From Neoceratodus forsteri (taxonomy: Eukaryota > Chordata > Ceratodontiformes > Ceratodontidae), in the NCBI GenBank assembly GCA_016271365.2, contig CM057456.1, forward strand, positions 167,107,501 through 167,171,500: 64,000 nt of DNA. The letters run 5' to 3'. Under the pieces are notes generated by a model, which was given only the letters and a program-made list of their open reading frames with translations, was not told where the DNA came from and ran no database searches. A program made the translations under genes and the position numbers. Each line of letters begins with the position of its first letter. Within the stretch, counting starts at the first letter, position 1. Positions 42,700-52,812 of this stretch are shown piece after piece.

Positions 42700-43060
42700 T
42701 GCACCAGGAGTTTCTCCTGAGCATACCAGAACCTACTTCATTTATCAGCAGGCTGAACACTGACCTCTGCGGGACTCTGCTGGTGACTTCCCTCATACTA
42801 GAGAGCTCCCTACCACCACCTTTTGTGTCCTACCTTATAACCAATTTACCACCCACCTTGTCAATTTACTTCCCTCCCTAGGTTGTCAAACTTTCTGGTC
42901 AGCCTCTTCTGGGGTACCAAGTCAAAGGCCTTGCTGAATCCAAGTATAGTATGTCAACTGCTTGGCCTTTGTCTGCTGTCTTCATTACCCAGTGAAAGAA
43001 GCTGATCAGGTTGGTCTGACAGGATCTCCCCTACATGAACCTGTGCTGCCCGTCACCTTT
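42700..43060 (-). pseudogene. CR1 RT middle segment
   Basis: Minus-strand reading gives GQHRFM*GRSCQTNLISFFH, then an SKAFDLVPQKRLTRKFDNLG segment (block A) and a degraded G-V-P-Q-G-S near 42770. It continues the RT N-terminus at 45.0-45.3 kb across the Kiri-like insertion, because KIVRFLEANGL there normally precedes this block. The V-P-Q motif then continues at 41840 across the next insertion. Confidence 0.75.
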
Positions 43061-43062
43061 TT

Positions 43063-44998
43063 AGTTAGTTAGTTAGTTTCTGATTTAACACCTTTGAGCC
43101 AGGAGCTCTTTTACATAGGTTCCATGTCATGATACATAGACAGGTACAATAGCAATAAAATACAATACATGTATAACGGGAAGGCAGGTGAGCATGAGTG
43201 CAGTTTGGTAGGCAGGAAAGATAACTAGTATGATCATCATATCATAAAGCAGACATTTTTTTGAAGTACATACAGACTAGAAATTAGCAAACTAGTGCAA
43301 TAGACAACATTCTTGTAATGGGCAAAAACATTAATTGCTGTTCATAGGGGAAGTGCAGACCTGGGGCCTTGTCAAGGCTGAAACAAAATTAACATTGAAT
43401 AACCAACTGTACACAGGCATTGGACAATGTATGCCTGAACTAATGACTATACATAAATAGACCTAATACACAAAACCTAAATTGTACTAGCGCAGGAATT
43501 CTAACTGTCCAATAGGGTGAATGCTGCCCAAGGCATTGTCAAGGCAAGGGAGAGAGATACAACATGGGGGGGTAAGTGGTAGAGGGGGTAGAGTAGAGAG
43601 GAAAGACTGGGGAGTGGAGGTGGTTTAAGGTTTGGGTGACTAAGAGGTATAGAATAAGTGGTGAGGGACATAAGGTGTAGGGACAGGTCATCACTAGTTT
43701 ATGGGAAACAGTCATGGGTGGCATGAGCCACAAGGAGCTGCCATAGCTTACATTTAAATGGGCTGAGAGTGGTAGTATTGGTGACATCACAGCTAAGTGA
43801 GTTATGCCACTTAGGGGCTCTGACTACGAATGGCCACTGACCTTGCAAGGTACGACAGTGGGGTACTTGGAAAGAAATGTTTTTGGAACTTCTCATATGG
43901 CAGTTGTTGCAAGATGGACTGAGGAGCTTCTGCAACCCTGGTGGCATGAGACCACGGGATGCCTTCTTTGCTAACAGGCAGGTATGATAATAGACTCTGC
44001 CATGTAGCTGGAGCCAGTTTCCTGCTCATAAATGTCACAGGTGTGTGTGAGGCATGCAGCCCTGACAAGGAGTCTGCAGGCCTTGCTAAGAGCAATAGCA
44101 ATACGATGTAAGACAGTGTCAGTGGCAGATCCATAGATCACAAGCCCGTAGTCAATGACAGAGACTACCAAGCTCTGAATCACCAGATTAAGGGCTTCAG
44201 TACTTAAGCAGTGCTTATGTTTGAACAGTTGCCCAATAAGGGTATTAGCAGCCTTGGCAACATTGTCTATAAGACTGGCAAAAGATAGAGTGCTGTCCAA
44301 GATCACCCCCAGGTACTTGAACAGCTGTGTCTGTTCTAGAGCAAGGCCTGAATCGTCTCTGATGGTCAATTGTCTGGTTTTATGTTTGCTGTGCATGCTA
44401 TGGAATAACATTATTTTTGTTTTCTTGTAGTTTACTATGAGCTTCTACAAGTTGAACCAGGCCTCAACATCCACAAAACTGTTCTGAAGTTGATTTTCCA
44501 GTAGAGAGGGATCAGAGTTGCTCAAGAAAATTACAGTATCATCCGCATATAGAAGAATCTGGTCTCGGCACGAAACAGGGAGCTTATTTAGAAAAATGCT
44601 GAAAAGCAGGGGCCCCCGCATTGACCCTTGGGGGATGCCTGACCGGGCAGGTTGCTTGGTTGAGAGGACCTCACTGATCCTCACCTGTTGCAAGCAGTCA
44701 CAGAGGTAACTGTCAAACCAACTTGAGGCATCCTTGGTTAGCCCTATCTCTGTTAGCTACTCAATCAGCAAGGAATGGTTGACTGTATCAAATGCCTTGG
44801 TAAGGTCAATGAAGGTGGCACCAACAACTTCTCCTTGGTCCAGATCATGGTGGATGTAGCATGTAAGTTCTAGAAGGGCAGTGGTGATGCTATGCTCTTT
44901 TCTAAAACCATGCTGCTGAGGACACAGCAGGTTGTATTTCTCCAGGTAATCTACCAGCTGGTCAGCAACAATTCTTTTGAGTGCTTTGGAGCCCATTT
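43063..44998 (-). mobile_element. L2/Kiri-like LINE, RT to 3' end
   Basis: The 3' end at 43063 carries an AACT-repeat tail (plus: AGTTAGTTAGTTAGTT). The 5' truncation at about 44998 lies at the start of the RT. The 3' UTR shares CTTTGAG...TTTACATAGGTTCCATGTCA with the elements at 58.8 and 59.6 kb. It is inserted between adjoining RT blocks of the CR1 in the same orientation. Confidence 0.85.
43699..44996 (-). pseudogene. L2/Kiri-like reverse transcriptase
   Basis: Only about three frame breaks divide an otherwise readable RT on the minus strand. 44996-44757: VDYLEKYNLLCPQQHGFRKE (block 2a), then GATFIDLTKAFDTVNHSLLI (block A, catalytic Asp). 44693-44445: ARSGIPQGSMRGPLLFSIFL (block B), then DQILLYADDTVIFLSNSDPS (YADD intact). 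44411-43971: KIMLFHSMHSK-like sequence, then LFKYLGVILDSTLSFASLID and LVIQSLVVSVIDYGLVIYGS. 43947-43699: VVRAPKWHNSLSCDVTNTTT at the C-terminus. The YADD box and block B are preserved, so decay is moderate. Confidence 0.9.
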
Positions 44999-44999
44999 G

Positions 45000-45770
45000 C
45001 CTCTAGGAACCTGACTATCTTTTCTTCAGAGTGATCTCCATTATTTTACCAGCAATGGAGGTCAGACTGATTGGCTTTTAGTTTCCTGGGTCTTCTCTGG
45101 GCCCACTTTTGTGCAGTGGTACCACTTGTGTAGTTCTCCACTCTTGCAGTATCACCCCCATATCTAGTAAGCTGTTGAAAAGATCTGCCATAAAATCTGC
45201 CCATTCCTCTGTCAGCTCTCTCAACACCCTTGGGTGAATTCCATCTGGACCTGGGGACTTGTTTACCTTGAGGGCCATTAGTTCTCTCCTCATCCTGTCC
45301 TCTGGAATCCTGCCTTTAGCACTATCCCCGGTCCTCCTCTCCCCATACTCCCTTGTGGCACTGGTCCATCTATTTCCTTAGTAAAGACAGAGTAGAAGTA
45401 TTCAGTCAATACCCCTGCCTTCTCTTTTCTGCTTTCCACCCATCTCTTCTTCCTTTTTAACTTCACTATGCCTTCCTTCTTATCCCTCCTCTTGCTAATA
45501 TACCAGAAAAAGGCTTTTTCCTCGCCTTGATCCCTTCTGTCATTTGTAACTCCTTTTTACTATTGGCTTGCTTTATCACCCTACTTGCCTCCTTAGCTTT
45601 CTCCAAGTATACCTCCCTACCTTGATCTCTGTGCCCTGGCCCACATCTCTGTTGAACCAGCTTGGTCTTCCAGCTTTAGAGTTTTTTCCTTTCTGTCTAA
45701 TACAGGCTTCAGTGGCAGCTGCTATTCCATCTTTGATAGCTGTCCACTTCTGATCCACTCCCATACTGGT
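45000..45770 (-). pseudogene. CR1 linker and RT N-terminus
   Basis: Minus-strand 45764-45576 reads QKWTAIKDGIAAATEACIRQ, then SKAGRPSWFNRDV, the segment after the endonuclease. 45293-45078 reads ELMALKVNKSPGPDGIHPRV, then WRTTQVVPLHKSGPREDPGN (RT block 1), followed by KPISLTSIAGKIMEITL and near 45020 KIVRFLEANG. Frame breaks occur around 45300-45570. Confidence 0.85.
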
Positions 45771-45774
45771 ATAC

Positions 45775-46130
45775 CATTACAAGGGTGTGGGAACAAAAGC
45801 ATGGGAAAAAGGGTACTGTAATGTGGACGTACCTCAAGTGGGTGTGTGGGACTTGTGGCCATTTTGTCGGTGAGGGCGTCACTCTGCCTCCTACTCCCCA
45901 ATGTTCCCAGCATCACTCTGCCTCCCACTCCCAATGTGTCCCAGTGTCACTCTGCCTCCCATTCTCTGATGTGCCCGGGCGCGGAGGTGAGTATATTACC
46001 ACTATATTCCATTGTGCCCTTTGTGTCTGCAGTATGGTTGCCAGATGCAGTCATTACTTGCAGTCTTTTGAATGCACCCAGCTTTCCCGTGCCGCATTTA
46101 CTTGCACTCATATGTGTAGGGCCCCTCCCA
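45775..46130. other. Unknown insertion in the CR1 endonuclease-linker junction
   Basis: Non-CR1 DNA separates the endonuclease from the linker. It includes three ~34-bp units starting CACTCTGCCTCC (45889, 45924 and 45956). I do not recognise it, and no target duplication is visible. Confidence 0.45.
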
Positions 46131-46134
46131 TACC

Positions 46135-47027
46135 ATCCTTGAGGCCAGATAAGTGTCCCCTCAGTATCTCTCCCATTTTCCTATTATCAGACTTCCCGAA
46201 GTCTAACATTTTTGTCTTAGTACTTGCATATTCTTTACCCATATCCATTCAGAGCCACACTGTTTGGTGGTCACTGCCCCACAAGGGTTTCTCTTCCTTG
46301 ATGTCCTGGAAATGTTCTCTGTTAGTTAAGACCAGGTCCAGGATAGCCCCCACTCATGCAGGTTCAGTAACCCTCTGAACTAGGAACCTGTTCTGAAGTG
46401 CAACAAGGGTCAACTGACTTCTGCACAGGTGTTGGATTGGACCTTCCAATCCACCATAGGCAAATTGAAATCCTCCACTACCCACTACCACCACCTCATC
46501 CTTGCCTGCTGCCATCCTGCTCATGGTACCCAACTTCCTGTCCTTGTTCTCATCCTGATTTGATGGCCTATAAGCTATTTCCTGCCTCAGTTTCCTATCT
46601 GTTTCAATTGATGCACTCACAGTGCTTATACCTTCCATTTCTCTGTCTTCTCCCTTGTGGTAGTGATGCCTTCTTTAGGGTCACCTCCACTCTTTTTTCC
46701 CCTTCTCCCTGTACATCTGTATATAGTATACTCCGAAACAGAGAGGTCCCAGTAATGGTACAGAGTAGTCCATATCTCTATTACCACTTCTGGAGCCACC
46801 ATGCTCTCCACCACCATGGCCTGCAGATCATCCATTTTGTTTCCTAGACTTCTACCATTATAGGACACTACCCTAAACTGCTCCTAATACTTTTCCTTCT
46901 TTTTTGACCATGTTCCTCTTCTTTCCTCTACCTAACTACCTGCCTCTTCCATCTTTATCCCTTGGTGAGCCTTTCTGCTTTCCTTGCCCACTAGATCTCC
47001 TGTGTTCACCCTCTCCATCCCCAACAC
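46135..47027 (-). pseudogene. CR1 ORF2 endonuclease remnant
   Basis: Minus-strand reading from 46868 gives SYNGRSLGNKMDDLQAMVVE (endonuclease start, N-x-R-S-L-x-N-K motif), then YTIYRCTGRRGKKSGGDPKE. 46638-46354 and the shifted frames give VVVVGDFNLPMVDWKVQSNT across a one-base slip, then HFRTGS-like sequence and, near 46290, GAVTTKQCGS (from the S-D-H-Q-T-V motif). The order is that of an APE-type endonuclease. The next 5' sequence, at 47028, is the end of the hAT element. Confidence 0.8.
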
Positions 47028-47675
47028 TAGGAATGGGCTACCTGCAGTGTAGCTGAGTCAGGCAGTGTGAGTGTCGCTGATTTTTGGCTGCACTGGGTAG
47101 TTTGGTTAATGTACTACCCTGCCAGACATATTAGTATAATTCTCAGGCCAAGTAGTGTAAAATGGACAATGGGTAGCTGCAAACAGGCATTGAAGGGCAA
47201 CCTATGAGTTCCTTCACTGACTTACAACAGAAAATGGAGCATATGACACCAGACTGACACCTGATTGGTCAGTGGTGTCTGTGCTCCATCTGCTGCATGG
47301 AATGCTGCTGGCAGCAGTCTGTTTGTGTGTGTTGTGGAAGCAGCTCTGTGTGGGCGCTCTCTCTGACACAGCACAAATCGCGGCCATAGAGTCGACGGGA
47401 TAATGACTTGTTTGATAGAAAAAGATGAAAAAGATAGAAAAAAATATTTTTTTTAGTGAACCTACACTACTAGAAGCAAAGGGACAGGGAAAGTGGGGTA
47501 CTGAGAAATGATCTCAACCAGGGGGAGAGAGGGCAGGCCAGCCTGACTCATGGAGGTGGTGCTGGGAACTGGGGAGGGAACAGAGAAGAAAGGTGGGGGA
47601 AAAAGATAGACAAAAACAGAAGGCACTGTGGGCAGCTGGTTTCTGTTACTTTGTTAGATTCTCCTGTGCCTTGTC

Positions 47676-48945
47676 ATTTACTGTGACATAGTCATCATAC
47701 ACTGTTTGTCTCAGCAGCATAGTGAAAGCCTTTTTACAGCTGTGTATTACACAGTTTATTAGGTGACCCAGGCTGAGCCCCACCATCATTTATTACTGTA
47801 ACATTAGCTATACTGTTTGTCTCTGCCGCATAGTGAAAGCTGTATTACACTGTTTTTTAGGCGCCCCTGAGGCATGAGCCCTGTCATATTACTGTGACAT
47901 AGCTACAGTACATACACTGTTTGTCTCTGCAGAATAGTTAAAGCCTTGTACGGCTTTATTACACTGTTTGTGAGGTACCACTGAGGCACGAGCCCTGTCA
48001 TATCACTGTGACATAGTCAGCTACATACACTGTCTGTCTCTACAGCATAGTGAAAGCCTTGTACAGCTGTATTACACTGTTTGTGAGGTGCCCCTGAGGC
48101 ATGAGCCTTGTCATATTACAGTGACAGTCAGCTACTTTTACTGTCTGTCTCTGCAGCATAATGAAAGCCTTGTATCGCTATATTACACTGTTTGTGAGGT
48201 ATCCCAATGAACAAGCCCTGTCATATTACTTAATCAATAAGCCACGAGGGGGTGTGGGTGATCGGGGGATTTACCACAGCTGGAGTAGTTTGCCCATGGG
48301 CACAGCCGAGTGGTGAAATCCACGGCAGCCATGGTAAATCCCGATCCTACCAGATTATTACTCTAGGTGGTTTATACCAAGTAATTGTTTTTTTATTATT
48401 TTAAAAAATGCAGTACTTGGTACAATGCTTAAATAAGCCAGGCAGTTTTTGTTTTTCTTTCATTTTAGTGATGCAGAGAGCTGCTGTTTTACAGTCTTCA
48501 CTTAGCGGGGAAACAAGATGGTGGTCGGAGTTCCGCAATTTCGCTGTCGGATTGCTTTTTTTTCAAGATGCGGCTGGCTGGCACCTTTTGCGGTGATTGT
48601 CAGAGGATTTACAATGGAGGTAAGGTGCCAGCATGCCGTTTTCATTGGTTGGTGTCCGAGGTCCATGGTACTACATAGTCAGTTACATACACTATTTGTC
48701 TCTGCAGCATAGTGAAAGCCTTGTACAGCTGTATTGCACTGTTTGTGAGGTGCCCCTGAGGCACGAGACCTATCATATTACTGAGACATACAGTAGCTAC
48801 ATACCATGTCTCTGCAGCATACTGAAAGCCTTGTACAGCTGTATTACACTACTTGTGAGGTGCCCATGAGGAACAGACCCTGTCATATTACTGTGACATA
48901 GTCAGCTACATACACTGTCTGTCTCTGCAGCATAGTGAAACAATA
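47676..48945 (+). repeat. 112-bp tandem repeat, about nine units, interrupted
   Basis: Units contain CTGTTTGTCTCTGCAGCATA, GTGAAAGCCTTGTACAGCTG and GTGCCCCTGAGGCATGAGCC. The anchor ACTGTTTGTC or its variants falls at 47701, 47812, 47926, 48029 and 48140, resuming at 48691 and 48914, so the usual spacing is 111-114. It lies between the left hAT end and the putative transposase start at 48968. An unrelated insertion fills 48230-48668. Confidence 0.9.
48230..48668. mobile_element. ~440-bp hairpin-bearing insertion in the 112-bp array
   Basis: The 112-bp repeat stops at CATATTACT and resumes at ACTACATAGTC, so the intervening DNA is an insertion. Its left part contains a stem: GATCGGGGGATTTACCACAG (48259) pairs with CATGGTAAATCCCGATC (48330), with further pairing of CCCATGGG in the loop. 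The right part has GGCTGGCACC and GGTGCCAGC (48569 and 48622). There is no coding capacity and the class is unknown. Confidence 0.6.
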
Positions 48946-48967
48946 TCCTTTCTGAGCTGTGTCTACT

Positions 48968-51900
48968 ATGTCTAGTACATCCCAATCTAAGACTACTAAA
49001 TGGAAGCACAGTGTGGCTGCAAGTGCAACTATTAATGATATGGACAATATGAATCATAGCACTATGAAGAACATAGCGACAATAGAAATAACATTAATCA
49101 TTTATTGTTAATTTGTTGTCATTTTGTTTTGTCAAATTGTATTGTCTATTACGGTGGGACCTACTTGTAAATGAGTCTTGACTCAATTGAGTAAATCCCT
49201 GTTCATAAATTTTTATGAAGTTTTTGAAAAAATATTTAAACAGACAAACATTACAAGGACTGGCACTAAATGTCATGAACCAAAAAAAGCATGTTAACAA
49301 TGAAATGGTAGTAGAGTTTTGACTGGAGTTACTTGTTGAAGTACTGAACATTTTGTCACCTCTGACAGGAGACTTCCAGCTGCTGAAGCAGCATACAAGG
49401 AGGGGGAGGCATCCTCCTCAAATATAAGCTCACATGCTGAGGCAGCGAATAGTGAGAGAGATGGTGGTGATCGTGGGGACTGGGAATGGGACAGCACAGG
49501 CTAAGTCCCAATTAATGATGATGGCACTTCCAGTTCTTCTGAATCTTGTGGCAATGAGATCAGTAGTGTTAATGAGGGGGTAGGAGAGGATACCGCTGTA
49601 GGACATAAGAGGCAAGTGCAGAAAAAAAATCATATGCTAAACATAAAAATCTGAAGATGAGTATGAATGAGAACAAGTCATCTCAACATGGAAATGGCAG
49701 TGTAGGGATTCCTCCAGGTCTCTTGACCATACAAGGAATAGTGCCAGGCACCGTGGCACAAACCGAACAAGGTAAACCTTCTGTGCAAAATTAATTTTAT
49801 ATTAGCTCTGCAGACAACTCTCAAGCTGTATGACACTTGTGTAAAAAGAGCATCAGTCATGGTGGGAACCCAACAAATTTTTGGAACACCAATAATGATG
49901 CAAGATGCAAAGGCAAAACACCAAACTGAGTGGGTCGAGGCAAGGGCCAGTGCGGGTGGTAGTGGAGGCAGAGGTGACCATGGTGACAAGGAACTGGTAG
50001 CAGAAAATGAACATCGAATCACTTGATGTGTCCTTGTAGTCTTCCCAGACAAACATATATTGTTTTCTGACACTTAAAGCACTGCAAAATGCCAAAGTAA
50101 TACCCCACATGAAAAAGGCATGAAAAATAACCCCCCCCAAATTAAAAAAAATATCTTGTTCTTGTCAAATAACATTACAAGAAAGTGTTGCAAGGACATC
50201 AGCATTTACACACAAGCATCCAACATGCCAGGTGTTAAATAGAGCCATTGTATAGCTACTGGCTGATTGTCAACTTCCTTTTTGCCTTTGTTGCCAAAGA
50301 TTTCCTCAGATTCATGAACCTGATTGAACCACGGTACACCTTTCCCTGTCAAATGTATTTCTCGAAAAAGGCTGTTCCACAGTTGTATGACTTGGTGTGT
50401 ACTGAAGTGGTTAATCAGTTGAAACTTTCTGATGTGAAGCAGGTTCACATAACTACAGATATATGGACCAGCAACCAAATAATTGACTATATGACTGTTA
50501 CAGCTCATTGGGCAAGTTTTCAGTTAGCAAGTAATAATTTCTGCTCTACCATAAGTAGTAGGAAGCAGACTGTATTATGTGTTGCCAATTTTGAGGAAAA
50601 TCACACTGCTGTGAATATTTTGCAGCAGCTGGAAAAACAATTGCAGAAATGACTTACTCCGTATTCCTGATCTCCGTGGTTCATAGCGTCAGATAATGGT
50701 GCCCGCATAGTCAAAGCTGTTAGAGATGGCAGCTACCAACACATACCTTGATTTGCACATCGTTTAAATCTTCTCATCCATAATTTCTTAAATGGAAACA
50801 TAAATGCTGAAAACCTGTTAGGTCTTGCTAGGAAAATATGTGGGCATTTAGCCACTCTGTGAAAGCACAAAAATCCTGAAGGGGCTGCAGAGGCAAAACA
50901 ACTTATCACCGTGTACATTAAACAGGAAATTTCAACCCACTGGAATTCAACATTTTACATGTTGGAAAGGCTCTTTCAACAGAAAAGAGCTGCAATGACT
51001 ACACCATGCAGATTCAAATAGGTTAAGTAGACATCATGCTCAGTTCCAGCAGTTGGAGTCTACTTGAATCTTTGGTCACCTCATTGGAGCCATTTGAGGC
51101 TGCCACATGTGCTGTCAGTGTGGACTGTGCAACTTTGAGTCAAATTCTTCCTTTAATAAGATTTCTTCACATGTTCCTTGATGACACAAAGACAAACTTT
51201 CAGTCAAAAGAAGACACCACCGCTGTTATGTTGGCATATAACTTAAGTGTCAGACTGTTGAATGATCAAAGAATAAATGCCATGTTTAAGAATGACACCA
51301 TATTTATTGGCTACATTGCTAGATCCCCACTTTAAAGGGAACATTGATGCCTTCCTTCCTCCAGGGGAAGATACAGACTATTGGAGAGATCTTCTGCTAA
51401 CCAAATGTGACGTTGCCCCACCAACACCATTGTCATGTACAGTAGTCAAACTCCGCCGAACCACCAGAGTGCGCCTCTGGTGCAGACAATAGCACATCTA
51501 TAAATTCTTCACAATCACCAGTGTCATCAGCGAGGAAAAGGACATCTTCAGCTACTGCTCAGGCATCCCGTGTTCAGGGCCAAAAAGATGAATCAGCTCT
51601 GAGTCATCTGCAGTAACATGGACTATTATCCTGTAAAGAAAGTGCAGTTGGTTCATCAGCCAAACTGTTAACCATCTAACACAGCACAATGATCTAGGAG
51701 TATTTTGCAGGCCATACTGTGACTGGTATGGAGGAAGATCTGTTACTTTATTGGAAACAAAAGAGAACAATATGGCTAGAACTAGCAAATCTTGCAATAA
51801 TGTGCCTCAGTTGTCCACCTTCAAGCGTATATTCAGAATGCATATTTAGTGCAGCTGGAGGAATAATCACTGACCACAGAACACTGCTAAGTTCTATAAA

Positions 51901-52207
51901 TGTGGAAGAGGTTACATTTCTTAGAATGAATGCTTATAATTTCCCAATTGTCCCAAATATTGAATTATGTGCTTCTGACCAACAACAGCCTTCGAACCGT
52001 GATACAGAATATGATGACTTGGTTGTGTTCAAAATGAATAGAAAATCCTGTGTGGAGTGGCGTACTGTCAAATTTGGTAACTTAACATTGCCTCTTATAC
52101 CTACCTCATCAATGCCTGCCATGTGTATAATTTTTGGAAACAGCAGAAGACTCATTCAGAGCAGCTGCACCTCTTGCATCTTCCTCATCAATGCCCGCTA
52201 TGGGTGA
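48968..52207 (+). pseudogene. hAT (ZBED-type) transposase, multiply broken
   Basis: A plausible start is ATG at 48968 (MSSTSQSKTTKWKHS), just after the last array unit. A BED finger is not readable. The core appears from 50190: YTQASNMPGV, FLRFMNLIEPRYTFPCQMYF (50305), VHITTDIWTSNQIIDYMTVT (first catalytic region), FIASDNGARIVKAVRDG (second Asp, near 50690) and FAHRLNLLIHNFLNG. These are followed by STHWNSTFYMLERLFQ (R-W-N-S-T motif with H for R), LLDPHFKGNIDAFLPPGED (51313), WLELANLAIMCLSCPPSSVY and ECIFSAAGGIITDHR (dimerisation signature, 51780-51890). About ten stops or frameshifts are present. The last frame runs into the 79-bp array. Confidence 0.85.
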
Positions 52208-52578
52208 AATGGTTGGAAACAGCAGCAGGTTCAATCAGTGCAGCTGTGCCTCTCATACCTACCTCAGCAGTGCCCACCACGGGTATATTTTTTGGAAACA
52301 GCAGCAGGGTCACTTGCAGCAGCTGCACCTCTTGTACCTGTCTCAGCAATGCCCGCCATGGGTATAATTTTTTGAAACTGTAGCAGACTCACTCACAGCA
52401 GCTGCACCTCTCATACCTACCTCAGCAATGCCCACCATGTGCATAATTTTTGGAAAGAGCAACAGGCTCACTCACATCAGCTGTGCCTCTTGAACTTGCT
52501 TCAGCAATGCCTGCCGTAGTTATAACTTTTTGGAAGCAGCAGCAGGCTCACTCAGAGCAGCTGTGCCATCTTACCTGA
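52087..52578 (+). repeat. 79-bp minisatellite, six units, at the 3' end of the transposase
   Basis: The anchor AATGCC falls at 52111, 52190, 52269, 52348, 52427 and 52506: exactly 79 bp each time, although the units differ by many substitutions. The consensus includes CAGCAGCAGGCTCACTCA, GCAGCTGTGCCTCT and GGTATAATTTTTGGAAA. The first unit lies inside the last open transposase frame. Confidence 0.95.
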
Positions 52579-52639
52579 CTCAAGACAGATCCTTTTGAGT
52601 AGTTTTCTCTGTTTAGGCAATCAAAAATGAAGTTTTCAC

Positions 52640-52804
52640 ATTTTGTTATAGCCAGAATTGGGTAATAGGGTAGTAGAAAGATTAGGGTAGTAACAACCCT
52701 ACCCTCTCTAACTATGCAGTTTGTATTAGGGAACTTTTAGGGTACTTTGGAGGTACCCTAGGGTAGTGTTCAGGGCAGGGTATTTTACTACCCACCCATC
52801 ACTA
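52640..52804 (+). repeat. hAT subterminal GGGTAG repeats
   Basis: GGGTAG, GGGTA or the complement CTACCC occurs about ten times before the right end, including TACCCTAGGGTA. The left end (47036-47170) has about four. hAT transposases generally bind short repeated subterminal motifs, so these are candidate binding sites. Confidence 0.6.
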
Positions 52805-52812
52805 CCTTACAC

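Larger units (their letters stand above)
47028..52804 (+). mobile_element. hAT DNA transposon with both ends, ~5.8 kb
   Basis: The left end is TAGGAATGGGCTACC (47028). The right end is, as complement, TAGTGATGGGTGGGTAGT (52804). Flanking octamers CCCAACAC (47020-47027) and CCTTACAC (52805-52812) match at six of eight positions, as expected for an old 8-bp hAT target duplication. The motif GGGTAG, or its complement, recurs within ~150 bp of each end. Inside are a 112-bp tandem array, a transposase pseudogene on the plus strand, and a 79-bp tandem array. Flanking DNA on both sides is the same CR1. Confidence 0.75.

Noticed and set aside
45785..46378. Plus-strand open frame of 197 codons
   Set aside because: It is antisense to the CR1 endonuclease and the unknown insert, of low complexity, and without a domain. 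It is a shadow frame.
47676..48945. Tandem array as a CRISPR
   Set aside because: The repeats are head-to-tail 112-bp units without unique spacers, in a eukaryotic genome.
52640..52804. TTAGGG-like motifs as interstitial telomere repeat
   Set aside because: The units are irregular (GGGTAG and GGGTAC in both orientations) and lie next to a hAT terminus, so subterminal transposase sites fit better.
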